A stretch of DNA of 64,000 nucleotides from Lachnospiraceae bacterium (GTDB lineage Bacteria; Bacillota; Clostridia; Lachnospirales; Lachnospiraceae), in the NCBI GenBank assembly GCA_015056945.1, contig SVFH01000006.1:62001-126000 (forward strand), read 5' to 3'. This document shows positions 33,482-42,112 of the stretch, in pieces (within the stretch, counting starts at the first letter, position 1; every line of letters starts with the position of its first letter). The notes under the pieces were generated by a model that saw nothing but the letters and a program-made list of their open reading frames with translations, was not told the origin of the DNA and searched no databases. The position numbers and the translations under genes were made by a program.

Positions 33482-34750
33482 TTACTCCTCCTGTTTTTTA
33501 TCGCCTTTTTTACAAAGACGTTTCATTTCACGTGCATCTTCCACCGTGCATTCTTGTGTGGAATAACGTGATTTTTCATATAAATAAGCAATCTGCTCAT
33601 TTTTCATTTTGCCTGCACAGTCTCTTGCCGTGTAGTATTTCAGATACTCAACAGAGGTTGTTCCCGTAATCTCCTTGACGTGTTCCGTTGCACTCTTTTT
33701 GAAATACCGTCTGATTTTTTCTTCCGGCGTAAAAGATTGGAAAAACTCGCGAATCGTTTCGCGGTAGCCTTTTAAAGCAATCTTCTCATGCACATCCTGT
33801 GCATTGCCCAAGTCCTCCACAACGACCTGTTTCCTTTTGCGGAGTATGAAGCGGATAATCTCCCTGCAAAGCGCAAACAACAGGTACGCAACGAGAATAA
33901 TGAACAAAACCGTGATCAGATGATTGAAAATCTCCGTCAGCAACGTGGTATCCTTCCCCGGTACCAGCTCAGGTTGCGGTATTCGCGCCAGTTCTTCCTG
34001 CTCCCCGAAGATTTTATCCAGATTGTTAACAACGAAAAAGAAAATAGTAAAAAACCATCGAAGCAAACCTTGTAAAAACGAAGATATGACAGAAACTTCC
34101 TCAAAACGCGTCATGAGAAAAATAATTCCAACTACAATGAGAGAAAACGTACCTACCGTAAAAATACCGGTTTTGACAATCTGATGATGCGGGATCCGCT
34201 CTACCGTCTCCTTACTCAGCTGCAGGCAGGTATTCACGTTGACAAGAAAATAGCAAATGAAATACAAGCCAAGAAGCGGCATCATTAATAGTACCATTTC
34301 TTCCATTTCTGCCTTCATCTTAAGTGTCAAAAAGAAAAATGACGTTACGAAAAAAATGAAAATCCCACCGAATGCAGAACACATTCCGTCTTCTATTTTT
34401 TCACTGTTAAATCTGCGCGAAATCGAGTAAACGGAATATCCGATTACCGCAATAATGTGAAATCCCCAGTAATTCGGCGCCAAAAATATTAACACCGGTA
34501 TCAGCAGCAAGCTTGCCAGATGCATAAACACCGACGGAACCACTTTTTTAAATTTTCCGCGCACCCATCTGAAATAAAAAGGAATACAGCTTTCCGCAAG
34601 CCAGAACAGATACGGAAACGAATAGATTGCATCTGCCTCTATCATCTTGCTCCATATGATAATCAGAAACTGTACAATCGGCGCGAGCATCCAATGATTC
34701 AATTGTATGACAAGGAATGGCCTTATCTTTGAAAGGACTACATCTTTCAT
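33482..34750 (-). CDS. membrane protein with C-terminal DUF4129
   Basis: 422 residues. About eight membrane helices (residues 12-310) are followed by a cytosolic tail, where RYFKKSATEHVKEITGTTSVEYLKYYTARDCAGK resembles DUF4129. Such proteins accompany MoxR and DUF58 proteins and are thought to act in envelope protein or wall assembly. Unlike many relatives there is no transglutaminase domain. It lies 24 bases after the DUF58 gene and is directly joined to the xylanase gene. Confidence 0.75.
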   Translation of the reverse strand: MKDVVLSKIRPFLVIQLNHWMLAPIVQFLIIIWSKMIEADAIYSFPYLFWLAESCIPFYFRWVRGKFKKVVPSVFMHLASLLLIPVLIFLAPNYWGFHIIAVIGYSVYSISRRFNSEKIEDGMCSAFGGIFIFFVTSFFFLTLKMKAEMEEMVLLMMPLLGLYFICYFLVNVNTCLQLSKETVERIPHHQIVKTGIFTVGTFSLIVVGIIFLMTRFEEVSVISSFLQGLLRWFFTIFFFVVNNLDKIFGEQEELARIPQPELVPGKDTTLLTEIFNHLITVLFIILVAYLLFALCREIIRFILRKRKQVVVEDLGNAQDVHEKIALKGYRETIREFFQSFTPEEKIRRYFKKSATEHVKEITGTTSVEYLKYYTARDCAGKMKNEQIAYLYEKSRYSTQECTVEDAREMKRLCKKGDKKQEE

Positions 34751-34774
34751 CCGATATCCTCCGTTTCTAATATA

Positions 34775-35890
34775 CTAAATCTTTAAAATTTTAACATGCG
34801 GCATCAATACATCGTCAATCTCCACCAGATCACCATGTTTGATCAGATAGTACCATATGAATTCGTTGCCGGCATTCTTGTACTGTTTCAATAGCTGTGT
34901 GAACTCCGGATAGGCATTACAGGAAATAAAGCATGTCATATTTTCTGTGGTTTCGCACATAAGCGCGCCGAAACAATCTTTTGCCGGCTGAGCCTTCTCT
35001 TTCAAATTCAACCGCGCAAGCTGTCTGCAGATTTCACGCATATGTCCGGTTCCTATATTTGCTTCTACCGTGGCCGTTTTCCTGCTTATTACGTCTGTCG
35101 CGTTTGTATAAAGCGCCGTTTTCATTCCCATCTTAATCAAATGCTGGGCAAGACCTGCTGCAACCCTGACGCAATCCGAAATCTGGTCTTCTTTTTTTCG
35201 GATTCCTTCGTCCTCAAGGTTTAAAATAATACGCATCTCCTTCGAAGAAGTCGGATTTTTCTGTGTTACTTTCAAATCCCCGGTTTTAGCCGTTGCTTTC
35301 CAGTTGATGCTTCTCATGTCATCATACGGCTGATATTCGCGAATACCGCGGAACTCAAACGGATCCTCCGACGCCATTTTGGACGTGATGATTTCACCGT
35401 TTAGCTGACGCAGATAAAAGGCAAACTTTTCCGTATGAAAGGGCTTTGGATAAACATATAACGTCCGGTCCACATCAAAAGACTGCAACTCCTTCTGCGT
35501 AAAGAAAAGATCATATCCGATTACTTCCAAACCGTTAATGCGATAATACCCGAAATGTGACGGCACAAAAGAAAGCGTACGTGTTACGCGTTCGCCGCCG
35601 CTCATGCCGAAAATATCATTATGATAGAACTGGTCCGTTGTTGTCGAACCGTTCTTTTTTTCAAAAATAAGCTCTCGCGCTGTCTGAAATGCCACCTTAA
35701 TCATCGGAAGCGACATTCTTTTACGATTGGTAATAACCTCTGTAAGCCGTCCGGTTTCTCCCTCCACCAGCTCCGGTTGCAAAAAGGTCACATCCACCTC
35801 CAAATCCTTTGACCAGTTACGCATAAAAAAGGCACGCAACAGGCGGAAAAAGACCAGCGCAATAAGCGCAACAATCAGTATTTTAATCAT
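34775..35890 (-). CDS. DUF58 domain protein (MoxR-associated)
   Basis: 371 residues. A short N-terminal membrane segment (2-15) and a beta-rich part precede the DUF58 motif FRGIREYQPYDDMRSINWKATAKTGDLKV (about 175-205) and a von Willebrand A-like fold. The family works with MoxR ATPases as chaperone-like machinery. The start overlaps the moxR stop by 4 bases (ATGA). Confidence 0.9.
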   Translation of the reverse strand: MIKILIVALIALVFFRLLRAFFMRNWSKDLEVDVTFLQPELVEGETGRLTEVITNRKRMSLPMIKVAFQTARELIFEKKNGSTTTDQFYHNDIFGMSGGERVTRTLSFVPSHFGYYRINGLEVIGYDLFFTQKELQSFDVDRTLYVYPKPFHTEKFAFYLRQLNGEIITSKMASEDPFEFRGIREYQPYDDMRSINWKATAKTGDLKVTQKNPTSSKEMRIILNLEDEGIRKKEDQISDCVRVAAGLAQHLIKMGMKTALYTNATDVISRKTATVEANIGTGHMREICRQLARLNLKEKAQPAKDCFGALMCETTENMTCFISCNAYPEFTQLLKQYKNAGNEFIWYYLIKHGDLVEIDDVLMPHVKILKI

Positions 35891-36831
35891 TTTTGAAAGT
35901 CCTCTGTCGGTACTGCGATTCCTTTAATCACTTCTTCTATGTAACGTTCGCTCTGCACGGCCTGTGTATATCCGTGCACAATTCTGTGCGCAAGCACGGG
36001 CACTGCAAGTTCTTTCACATCATCAGGCACGACATAATCCCTGCCCTGTAAGGTCGCATATGCCTTCGCGCTACGAAGAAGTGCCAGACTTCCGCGCGGA
36101 CTGACGCCGGAAATAACACCTTCATCCGTTCTTGTTTTGGCCGCTATCTCAACAATGTATTCAAAAATGGAACGACTCACATACACCGCCTCAGCCTCTT
36201 TGCGTACCTCGGCAATTTCCTGCGGTGTTACAACAGCCTGCAATTCCTCCAAAGGGTCTGCCTTATCATAGCAGGCTAAAATAGACACTTCCTCTTCCTT
36301 GCCGGGAAGCCCCATGCTAAGTCTCATTAAAAAGCGATCCAACTGTGCTTCCGGCAAAACGAAAGTACCTGTTGTCTCAATCGGATTCTGCGTCGCAATT
36401 ACAAAAAACGGCTCCTCCAGACTGTATGTTGTCCCGTCAATGGAAACCTGTTTTTCTTCCATACACTCCAGAAGACCGGACTGGGTTCTGGGAGTCGCAC
36501 GGTTGATTTCATCGGCCAATAAAATATTGGTAAAAACAGGACCTTTTCGCAACACAAATCCGTTACTCTCACGGTCGTATACATTCAAACCGGTAATATC
36601 GGTCGGCAACAAGTCCGGCGTAAACTGAATTCTTGCAAATGAAACATCCATTGATTTGGCAAGTGCCTTTGCAAGCTTGGTTTTACCCGTTCCGGGCACG
36701 TCCTCAAGCAAAATATGCCCGCCCGCCACAATCGCGGTCAGCACATTACATACTACCTTCTCCTTCCCGATAATTACCTTACCTACATTTCCCATTACTT
36801 TGTCTGATAATTGTCTTCCCTTTGTTGACAT
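35887..36831 (-). CDS. MoxR family AAA+ ATPase
   Basis: 314 residues. Walker A EDVPGTGKTKLAKALA, Walker B ILLADEINRATPRTQSGLLE, sensor region IATQNPIE, and an arginine-containing PEAQLDRFLMR block are all present. MoxR ATPases act on metal insertion or protein complex maturation together with DUF58 proteins. ATG 36831 is chosen because GGAGG lies 9 bases upstream; a longer frame begins at 36894 without a matching site. It is first in the four-gene run ending with the xylanase. Confidence 0.92.
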   Translation of the reverse strand: MSTKGRQLSDKVMGNVGKVIIGKEKVVCNVLTAIVAGGHILLEDVPGTGKTKLAKALAKSMDVSFARIQFTPDLLPTDITGLNVYDRESNGFVLRKGPVFTNILLADEINRATPRTQSGLLECMEEKQVSIDGTTYSLEEPFFVIATQNPIETTGTFVLPEAQLDRFLMRLSMGLPGKEEEVSILACYDKADPLEELQAVVTPQEIAEVRKEAEAVYVSRSIFEYIVEIAAKTRTDEGVISGVSPRGSLALLRSAKAYATLQGRDYVVPDDVKELAVPVLAHRIVHGYTQAVQSERYIEEVIKGIAVPTEDFQK

Positions 36832-37017
36832 GCTTTTTTCCCTCCGGCTAAATATATTTTCACAATCACCCTTCGTGACTGATTTGATTCCCATTGATAA
36901 TTAACTGTTATTTTTGATAAAAACCCGCTTTTGTCATTATATCAGATTTGTAATTTTTAGAAAATAGCGTTTCTGTTAGTTTTAAGGCTTTTTTGTTAAA
37001 AAAGTCAGAATTCTTTA

Positions 37018-37046
37018 TTGCGTGTTTGTTAATTTTCTGTTAAAAT
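37018..37046 (+). promoter_or_regulatory. candidate sigma-A promoter of the GH43 gene
   Basis: TTGCGT, 17 bases, TAAAAT, leaving a leader of about 55 bases. A TATAAT at 37086-37091 is too close to the ribosome binding site to be the -10 box. The region is divergent from moxR. Confidence 0.45.
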
Positions 37047-37106
37047 CAAAACAATTCTAAACTTAAGAAAAGAATAAAATACAAGTATAATAAAGGAGGA
37101 CATCAC

Positions 37107-38690
37107 ATGATTGCAAACAATCCTATTTTACGTGGTTTTTACCCCGACCCTTCCGTTTGCCGTGTAGGGAAAGATTTCTATCTGGTAAACTCAACTTTCT
37201 CGTATGTACCGGGCGTTCCCGTATTTCACAGTCAGGATCTTGTGAACTGGGTACAGATTGGTAACGTTCTCGAGCGTCCGAGCCAGTTGCCGCTTGAAAT
37301 GGCAGAAGTATCCCGCGGTATTTTCGCGCCGACCATCCGTTACAACAACGGAACCTTTTACATGATTACAACAAATATCGATAACGGCGGCAACTTCTTT
37401 GTTACTGCAACAGACCCCGCAGGTCCCTGGTCAGATCCCGTTTGGTTGAAAGCACCTGAAGGACAGGACGGCGGCATTGACCCTTCCCTTTTCTTTGAGG
37501 GAGATAAGTGCTACTATGTCGGACAGCGCCAGAAGCCGGATGCGAAATTCTTCGGTGACTGCGAAGTGTGGATTCAGGAATTAAACCTTGAAACCGGTGA
37601 ACTGATTGGCGAGACCACTTCCCTTTACTCCGGTTCCATGAAAGAATGTGTCTGGGTAGAAGGACCGCATATCTATCACATCGGTGATTACTATTACATT
37701 ACCTGTGCGGAGATGGGAACCTGTTTTGAACACAGTGTATCCGTTGCCCGCAGCAAGAATCTTTTCGGACCTTACGAAAACTTCAAATGCAACCCGCTTT
37801 TAACACATCGTCATCTTGGTAAAAAGAGCGTCATTCAGAACATCGGACACGGTGATTTGGTCGATACAGAAGATGGTAAATGGTATCTGATTATGCTCGG
37901 TACCAGACCGATTGACGGCATCACAGAACTTGGCCGTGAGACTTTTATCGCTGAAGTAATCTGGGAAGACGGCTGGCCAGTTGTTAATCCCGGTATCGGA
38001 CAGGTACAGTTAGAACAGCCCATTCACCTTCCGGAAGTGAATAGCCTTCCCGGTGTGAAATCCTTCGAGAAAGAGATTAACGTTCGTTTCGGCGAGAAGC
38101 TTGACCCGAGACTGATGACATTGCGTCACCCGACAGAAGGCATGTATCAGACAGAATCCGAAACAGAAGTTTCCTTACAGCCTTCCGTTGCAACACCGAG
38201 TGACAGAGATAAGAATTGTTCTTACATCGGTATTCGTCAGCAGAGCTATCAGTACCACCTTGAGATTAAGGTGAATCCGTTCGATTCTGCTGCAACCAAG
38301 GGCGGTTTGCTCTACATGCACGGCGATGATAACTACATCACACTCATGGTTTCCAACGTAGACGGCAACCAGGTTGTAGAAGCACTTAAATATGAGAAAC
38401 CCGTAAACAGCCCCGATCCTACAGTTGTAACCAAGCTCGGCGAACTCAACCTCGGCAAGATTTGGGACGGCGCTTCCGGAGAACCCATCGTGCTCTCCAT
38501 TGAAGGTGACATCAGAAATGCAGCTCTTTGTGTAAACGAAGAAATCGTTGCAGAAGGCATTGACACCAAGTTCCTCTCTTCCGAACTTGCAGGAGGCTTC
38601 GTAGGATGTACGTTCGGACCTTACGCCGTTACCACTGATGAAGCAGACGCACCGCGTGTTCACTTCAAAGACTGGTATATTGAATACTAA
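37107..38690 (+). CDS. GH43 beta-xylosidase/alpha-L-arabinofuranosidase
   Basis: 527 residues, the normal size of cytoplasmic GH43 xylosidases. The five-blade propeller carries catalytic base D14 (GFYPDPS), the pKa-modulating D125 (GGIDPSLF) and general acid E185 (WVEGPHIY). A C-terminal concanavalin-like domain starts near 325. There is no signal peptide, so it should act on imported xylo- or arabinoxylo-oligosaccharides. It is divergent from the moxR-xylanase operon, which links surface attack on xylan with intracellular breakdown. AAAGGAGGA precedes the ATG. Confidence 0.94.
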   Translation: MIANNPILRGFYPDPSVCRVGKDFYLVNSTFSYVPGVPVFHSQDLVNWVQIGNVLERPSQLPLEMAEVSRGIFAPTIRYNNGTFYMITTNIDNGGNFFVTATDPAGPWSDPVWLKAPEGQDGGIDPSLFFEGDKCYYVGQRQKPDAKFFGDCEVWIQELNLETGELIGETTSLYSGSMKECVWVEGPHIYHIGDYYYITCAEMGTCFEHSVSVARSKNLFGPYENFKCNPLLTHRHLGKKSVIQNIGHGDLVDTEDGKWYLIMLGTRPIDGITELGRETFIAEVIWEDGWPVVNPGIGQVQLEQPIHLPEVNSLPGVKSFEKEINVRFGEKLDPRLMTLRHPTEGMYQTESETEVSLQPSVATPSDRDKNCSYIGIRQQSYQYHLEIKVNPFDSAATKGGLLYMHGDDNYITLMVSNVDGNQVVEALKYEKPVNSPDPTVVTKLGELNLGKIWDGASGEPIVLSIEGDIRNAALCVNEEIVAEGIDTKFLSSELAGGFVGCTFGPYAVTTDEADAPRVHFKDWYIEY

Positions 38691-38713
38691 AAGATTTTTC
38701 ATATATGATGATT

Positions 38714-38745
38714 AAAGGGCTGTCGCACTAGTGCGGCAGCCCTTT
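38714..38745. terminator. bidirectional intrinsic terminator
   Basis: AAAGGGCTG/CAGCCCTTT with inner CGCAC/GTGCG, followed by TTT on the plus strand, between the GH43 gene and the convergent DUF3237 gene. Confidence 0.85.
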
Positions 38746-38755
38746 TTCATTCCTT

Positions 38756-39151
38756 CTATTCGTCTTTGGTGCAGATGCTGATGATTAGTCCGCTTTCTTC
38801 AAAAATAAGATGGCCAATCAAATCTGCATCCTCTAACCAGCGAAGCGCTTCGCTGTCTGTATATACCTTCGGAGTTGTCGGAAGGAATCCGTGGTCGTGC
38901 TCTCCCTCGTTCTGAATGAAGATTTTACAGGGTTTGCCTTCTTTGTCCATACCTTCCATCATATAGCGGGCGGAGATTCTTCCCATACCTTCGGCATAAT
39001 AATGTTGTGTATCAACGCCGCCGGGTAACACCTTACCCTTGAAGTTCTCGCAATCGCACTCTCCTTCAAAGAGAACCATGTTGAAAAATCCCTTACCGGA
39101 ATTCAACTCATTGCTTCCTGTCGGCTTAATCAAAATACGCAATACCTCCAT
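38756..39151 (-). CDS. DUF3237 family protein
   Basis: 131 residues, small beta-barrel type. GVDTQHYYAEGMGRISARYMMEG and IFIQNEGEH match DUF3237 as I know it. No catalytic role is settled for the family. It lies 26 bases after the flavodiiron gene. Confidence 0.75.
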   Translation of the reverse strand: MEVLRILIKPTGSNELNSGKGFFNMVLFEGECDCENFKGKVLPGGVDTQHYYAEGMGRISARYMMEGMDKEGKPCKIFIQNEGEHDHGFLPTTPKVYTDSEALRWLEDADLIGHLIFEESGLIISICTKDE

Positions 39152-39177
39152 ACCGTAACCCTCCTATCGTTATTCTT

Positions 39178-40341
39178 TTATACCATTTTATCCACGAGTG
39201 CTTCCAATGCTGCCTTGTCCGCTTCCTTCATAACGGAACGGATGGTTACCATAGGCTCAACAATTTCCAAATTCTTCATGGTATCAAGAATTCCACGCAT
39301 CGTCTTACCTGCGCTCGGCGCCCAGGAACCGTTCTCAACCAAGGCAACCTTGCGGTTCTGGTATGTTTTACTCTGTAAATGATGTAAAAAGTCCTGCATG
39401 CAAGGGAATACTCCGCCGTCGTAGCTTGCTGCGCAGAGAATCATGCGGTCATAACGGAATGCATCCTCAATGACTTCTGCCATATCTTCTCTTGCAAGGT
39501 CGCTTACCACAACTTTGGCTACCCCTTTCGCTTTTAACTGCTCGCCGATATATTCTGCCACCTTCGCAGTATTACCATGAATGGAAGCATATGCCACAAG
39601 CACACCTTCATTCTCGGGCTGATAGCTGCTCCAGGTGTTATACAAGTCAATATAGTAACCAAGATTCTCTGATAAAACAGGTCCGTGTAACGGGCAGATG
39701 TAAGCGATATCAAGACCTGCGGCTTTCTTCAACAGAGTCTGCACCGGTGCGCCGTATTTACCAACAATGTTAAAATAATATCTTCTTGCTTCACAAGCCC
39801 AATCCTTGTCTGCCGTTAAGGAAAGTGCACCGAATTTACCGAAGCCGTCTGCCGCAAACAGAATTTTATCTGTTTTGTCATAGGTAACCATTACCTCGGG
39901 CCAGTGTACCATCGGCGCCATTACAAACGTAAGCTCGTGTGAACCGAGAGAAAGCACATCGCCTTCTTTTACCGTAAGGGTTCTTCCTTCCAAATCAAAA
40001 TCAAAAAACTGCGGTAACATTGCAAATGTCTTGGCATTTCCGACAAGTGTCACCTCCGGATACAGTTCAACGAAACGTGCAATGCTTCCTGCGTGATCCG
40101 GTTCCAAATGCTGTATTACAAGGTAGTCCGGCTTACGCTCAGCCAGTACCGCTTTTAAATTTTCTTCCCATTCCTGCATACCGCGCTTGTCCACGGTATC
40201 CATTACAGCGATTTTTTCATCCAAAATCACATAGGAATTGTAGGAAACTCCTTCCGGAATCACATATTGGCTTTCAAACAAATCCAATGTTGTATCATCC
40301 ACTCCCACATACTTAACAGTATCAGTAATCTGTACTTTCAT
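39178..40341 (-). CDS. A-type flavoprotein (flavodiiron oxygen/NO reductase)
   Basis: 387 residues. The N-terminal beta-lactamase-like diiron domain has HLEPDH (H78, E80, D82, H83), H146 and D165, and the C-terminal flavodoxin domain starts at about 250 (VLVAYASIHGNTAKVAEYI). It reduces O2 to water and/or NO to N2O, protecting an anaerobe. No fused rubredoxin is present, so an external electron donor is needed. ATG 40341 is chosen, with GGAGG upstream; a TTG 6 bases earlier is also in frame. Confidence 0.93.
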   Translation of the reverse strand: MKVQITDTVKYVGVDDTTLDLFESQYVIPEGVSYNSYVILDEKIAVMDTVDKRGMQEWEENLKAVLAERKPDYLVIQHLEPDHAGSIARFVELYPEVTLVGNAKTFAMLPQFFDFDLEGRTLTVKEGDVLSLGSHELTFVMAPMVHWPEVMVTYDKTDKILFAADGFGKFGALSLTADKDWACEARRYYFNIVGKYGAPVQTLLKKAAGLDIAYICPLHGPVLSENLGYYIDLYNTWSSYQPENEGVLVAYASIHGNTAKVAEYIGEQLKAKGVAKVVVSDLAREDMAEVIEDAFRYDRMILCAASYDGGVFPCMQDFLHHLQSKTYQNRKVALVENGSWAPSAGKTMRGILDTMKNLEIVEPMVTIRSVMKEADKAALEALVDKMV

Positions 40342-40372
40342 GCCCAATAAACCTCCATGTCATTTCTAAATT

Positions 40373-41131
40373 TTATTGATTTTCATCATACGGACTCCAG
40401 TATGTATATTGTACACTTTCCTCCGCTTGAACGACCTGTTCCTCCGAATCCATGCCATCAAACAAATAATCCACACGAGTCTTTAACGCAAGGTATAATT
40501 CGGAATGTGTCAATGCGCAATATGGTTCTACGAAAAACGGGAATAATAAACATAATGTAAGTATCGCCAACAGGAACCATCCGATGAAGGACAATCTCAA
40601 TATAAATGCATCCCACTTATTATTATCCATCATTCTTCTTGTTGCCGCAAATGCATCTCTCGCCTTCAAATCCGGCTTCTCAGCCAGCAGATACGGAATC
40701 ATCATATACTCATACGATTTCACAATACCCGGAACAATAAACAGCAAGGTCCACAAGATTGTGTAAAGGGATTGTAAAAACAATACACCTACTACATTCC
40801 AATAATTATGCGTAAACGGATAGAATAAATCCTTAAAAGATGAAGTCCTTGTTTCCTGATTGATATAGTATCTGGCAAGTCCCACCTGAAGTGGCCCAAA
40901 CAAAAATATACCAAGGATAATCCCAACCAATGAAATTGCAAAGTTAACGAATAAAAAAAACAATGCATCCACATCGGAAATATATCCTAGTTTAACTAAT
41001 TGATCTACCGGAATCTCTATATTTGTAATCCCGACTATCAGTCCTACCAAAAAAGTAACACCTACAATCGGCCAATAATTATATTCCAGTTTTGCCTTCG
41101 CATAAGATTTCAGTTCCGCTCTTGTCCACAT
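40373..41131 (-). CDS. DUF975 family membrane protein
   Basis: 252 residues, about five membrane helices. The N-terminal MWTRAELKSYAKAKL and the central GLARYYINQETRTSSFKDLFYPF and KDAFIL-like region match DUF975. Function unknown. GAGAGGA precedes the ATG. Downstream genes (flavodiiron, DUF3237) are in the same direction. Confidence 0.85.
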   Translation of the reverse strand: MWTRAELKSYAKAKLEYNYWPIVGVTFLVGLIVGITNIEIPVDQLVKLGYISDVDALFFLFVNFAISLVGIILGIFLFGPLQVGLARYYINQETRTSSFKDLFYPFTHNYWNVVGVLFLQSLYTILWTLLFIVPGIVKSYEYMMIPYLLAEKPDLKARDAFAATRRMMDNNKWDAFILRLSFIGWFLLAILTLCLLFPFFVEPYCALTHSELYLALKTRVDYLFDGMDSEEQVVQAEESVQYTYWSPYDENQ

Positions 41132-41230
41132 AATTAATTCCTCTCTTTCGTTTTCATGATTATATCATAACTGTATTGTTTCAATCCACTATTTATTTTT
41201 GGAAATAATTCTTTTCTTTCACCGGCGGCT

Positions 41231-41453
41231 ACACCTTAAACCTGTATCCTACACCCCAGTGACAGAATCGCTTGTCGATTCTGCGCGCGTATGCGCATCC
41301 GAAGACAATCTGGGGTGGAACACGCTTACACCTTAAACCGATATCCTACACCCCAGTGACAGAATCGCTTGTCGATTCTGCGCGCGTATGCGCATCCAAA
41401 GACAATCTGGGGTGGAACATGCTTACACCTTAAATCTGTATCCTACACCCCAG
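41231..41453. repeat. 97-bp tandem repeat derived from the response-regulator 3' end
   Basis: ACACCTTAAA recurs at 41231, 41328 and 41425, an exact 97-base period. Two full copies (41231-41327, 41328-41424) follow the gene, and the third is the coding end itself. Each copy re-encodes the last residues (GVGYRFKV and stop). Each also holds an inserted structured segment: CCCCAG/CTGGGG outer stem, AGAATCG/CGATTCT hairpin, and GCGCGCGTATGCGC. The stretch AGACAATCTGGGGTG in each copy is the reverse complement of the gene's own bases at 41446-41461, giving a 15-bp inverted repeat around the stop codon. No gene lies in 41132-41422. Confidence 0.9.
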
Positions 41454-42112
41454 ATTGTCTCAATGTATTGCGGCTTCTGGTTATCTCCTTCTATCTTCTC
41501 GCGGATTTTTTTAATATGCACGGTAACTGTTGCAATATCTCCAACCGACTCCATGTCCCAGATTTCTCGAAACAACTCTTCTTTAGAGAAAACGCGGTTC
41601 GGATGCTGCGCAAGAAAAGTCAAAAGATCAAACTCTTTGGTTGTAAGAATTTTCTCGCTTCCGTCCACAAATACCCTGCGGGCAGTCTTATCAATTCGAA
41701 GGTTCCTGATTTCAATGATTTCGTTCTCTTCTTTGCCCTGTCCCATCAATCTTTCGTAACGGGAAAGATGTGCTCTGACACGGGCTACAAGTTCACTCGG
41801 GCTAAAAGGCTTGGTCATATAATCATCTGCCCCCATGCCAAGGCCGTAGATTTTATCTAAATCTTCTTTTTTGGCACTTACCATGATAATCGGAATTTCC
41901 TTTTTTTCGCGAATCCGTCGGCAGGCTTCAAACCCATCGATTCCCGGCAACATTAAATCCAGAATGACAAGGTCGTACTCGCCCACCAAAGCTGTATTGG
42001 CACCGATTTCTCCGTCATAACAGACTTCAACCTGATATCCGCTTGCCTCAAGATAATCCTTTTCCAATTCGGCAATCGCAAGTTCATCCTCTATAATCAG
42101 AACCTTACTCAT
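41423..42112 (-). CDS. OmpR/PhoB-type response regulator
   Basis: 229 residues. Receiver domain with acidic pocket E8/D9, phosphorylated D52 (LVILDLMLPG) and K102-region VSAKKEDLD, then a winged-helix DNA-binding domain (about 130-229, ending GVGYRFKV). It pairs with the sensor kinase upstream; the reading frames overlap by 8 bases. Targets are unknown, possibly envelope or glucan genes in the same run. The stop codon lies inside the tandem repeat structure. Confidence 0.95.
   Translation of the reverse strand: MSKVLIIEDELAIAELEKDYLEASGYQVEVCYDGEIGANTALVGEYDLVILDLMLPGIDGFEACRRIREKKEIPIIMVSAKKEDLDKIYGLGMGADDYMTKPFSPSELVARVRAHLSRYERLMGQGKEENEIIEIRNLRIDKTARRVFVDGSEKILTTKEFDLLTFLAQHPNRVFSKEELFREIWDMESVGDIATVTVHIKKIREKIEGDNQKPQYIETIWGVGYRFKV

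Noticed and set aside
37086-37091. TATAAT as -10 box of the GH43 gene
   Set aside because: It would start the transcript inside the ribosome binding site and there is no -35 box at proper distance.
41231-41424. CRISPR-like direct repeats
   Set aside because: Only two full copies with a 97-base period and no spacers; each unit is a copy of a gene end plus hairpins.
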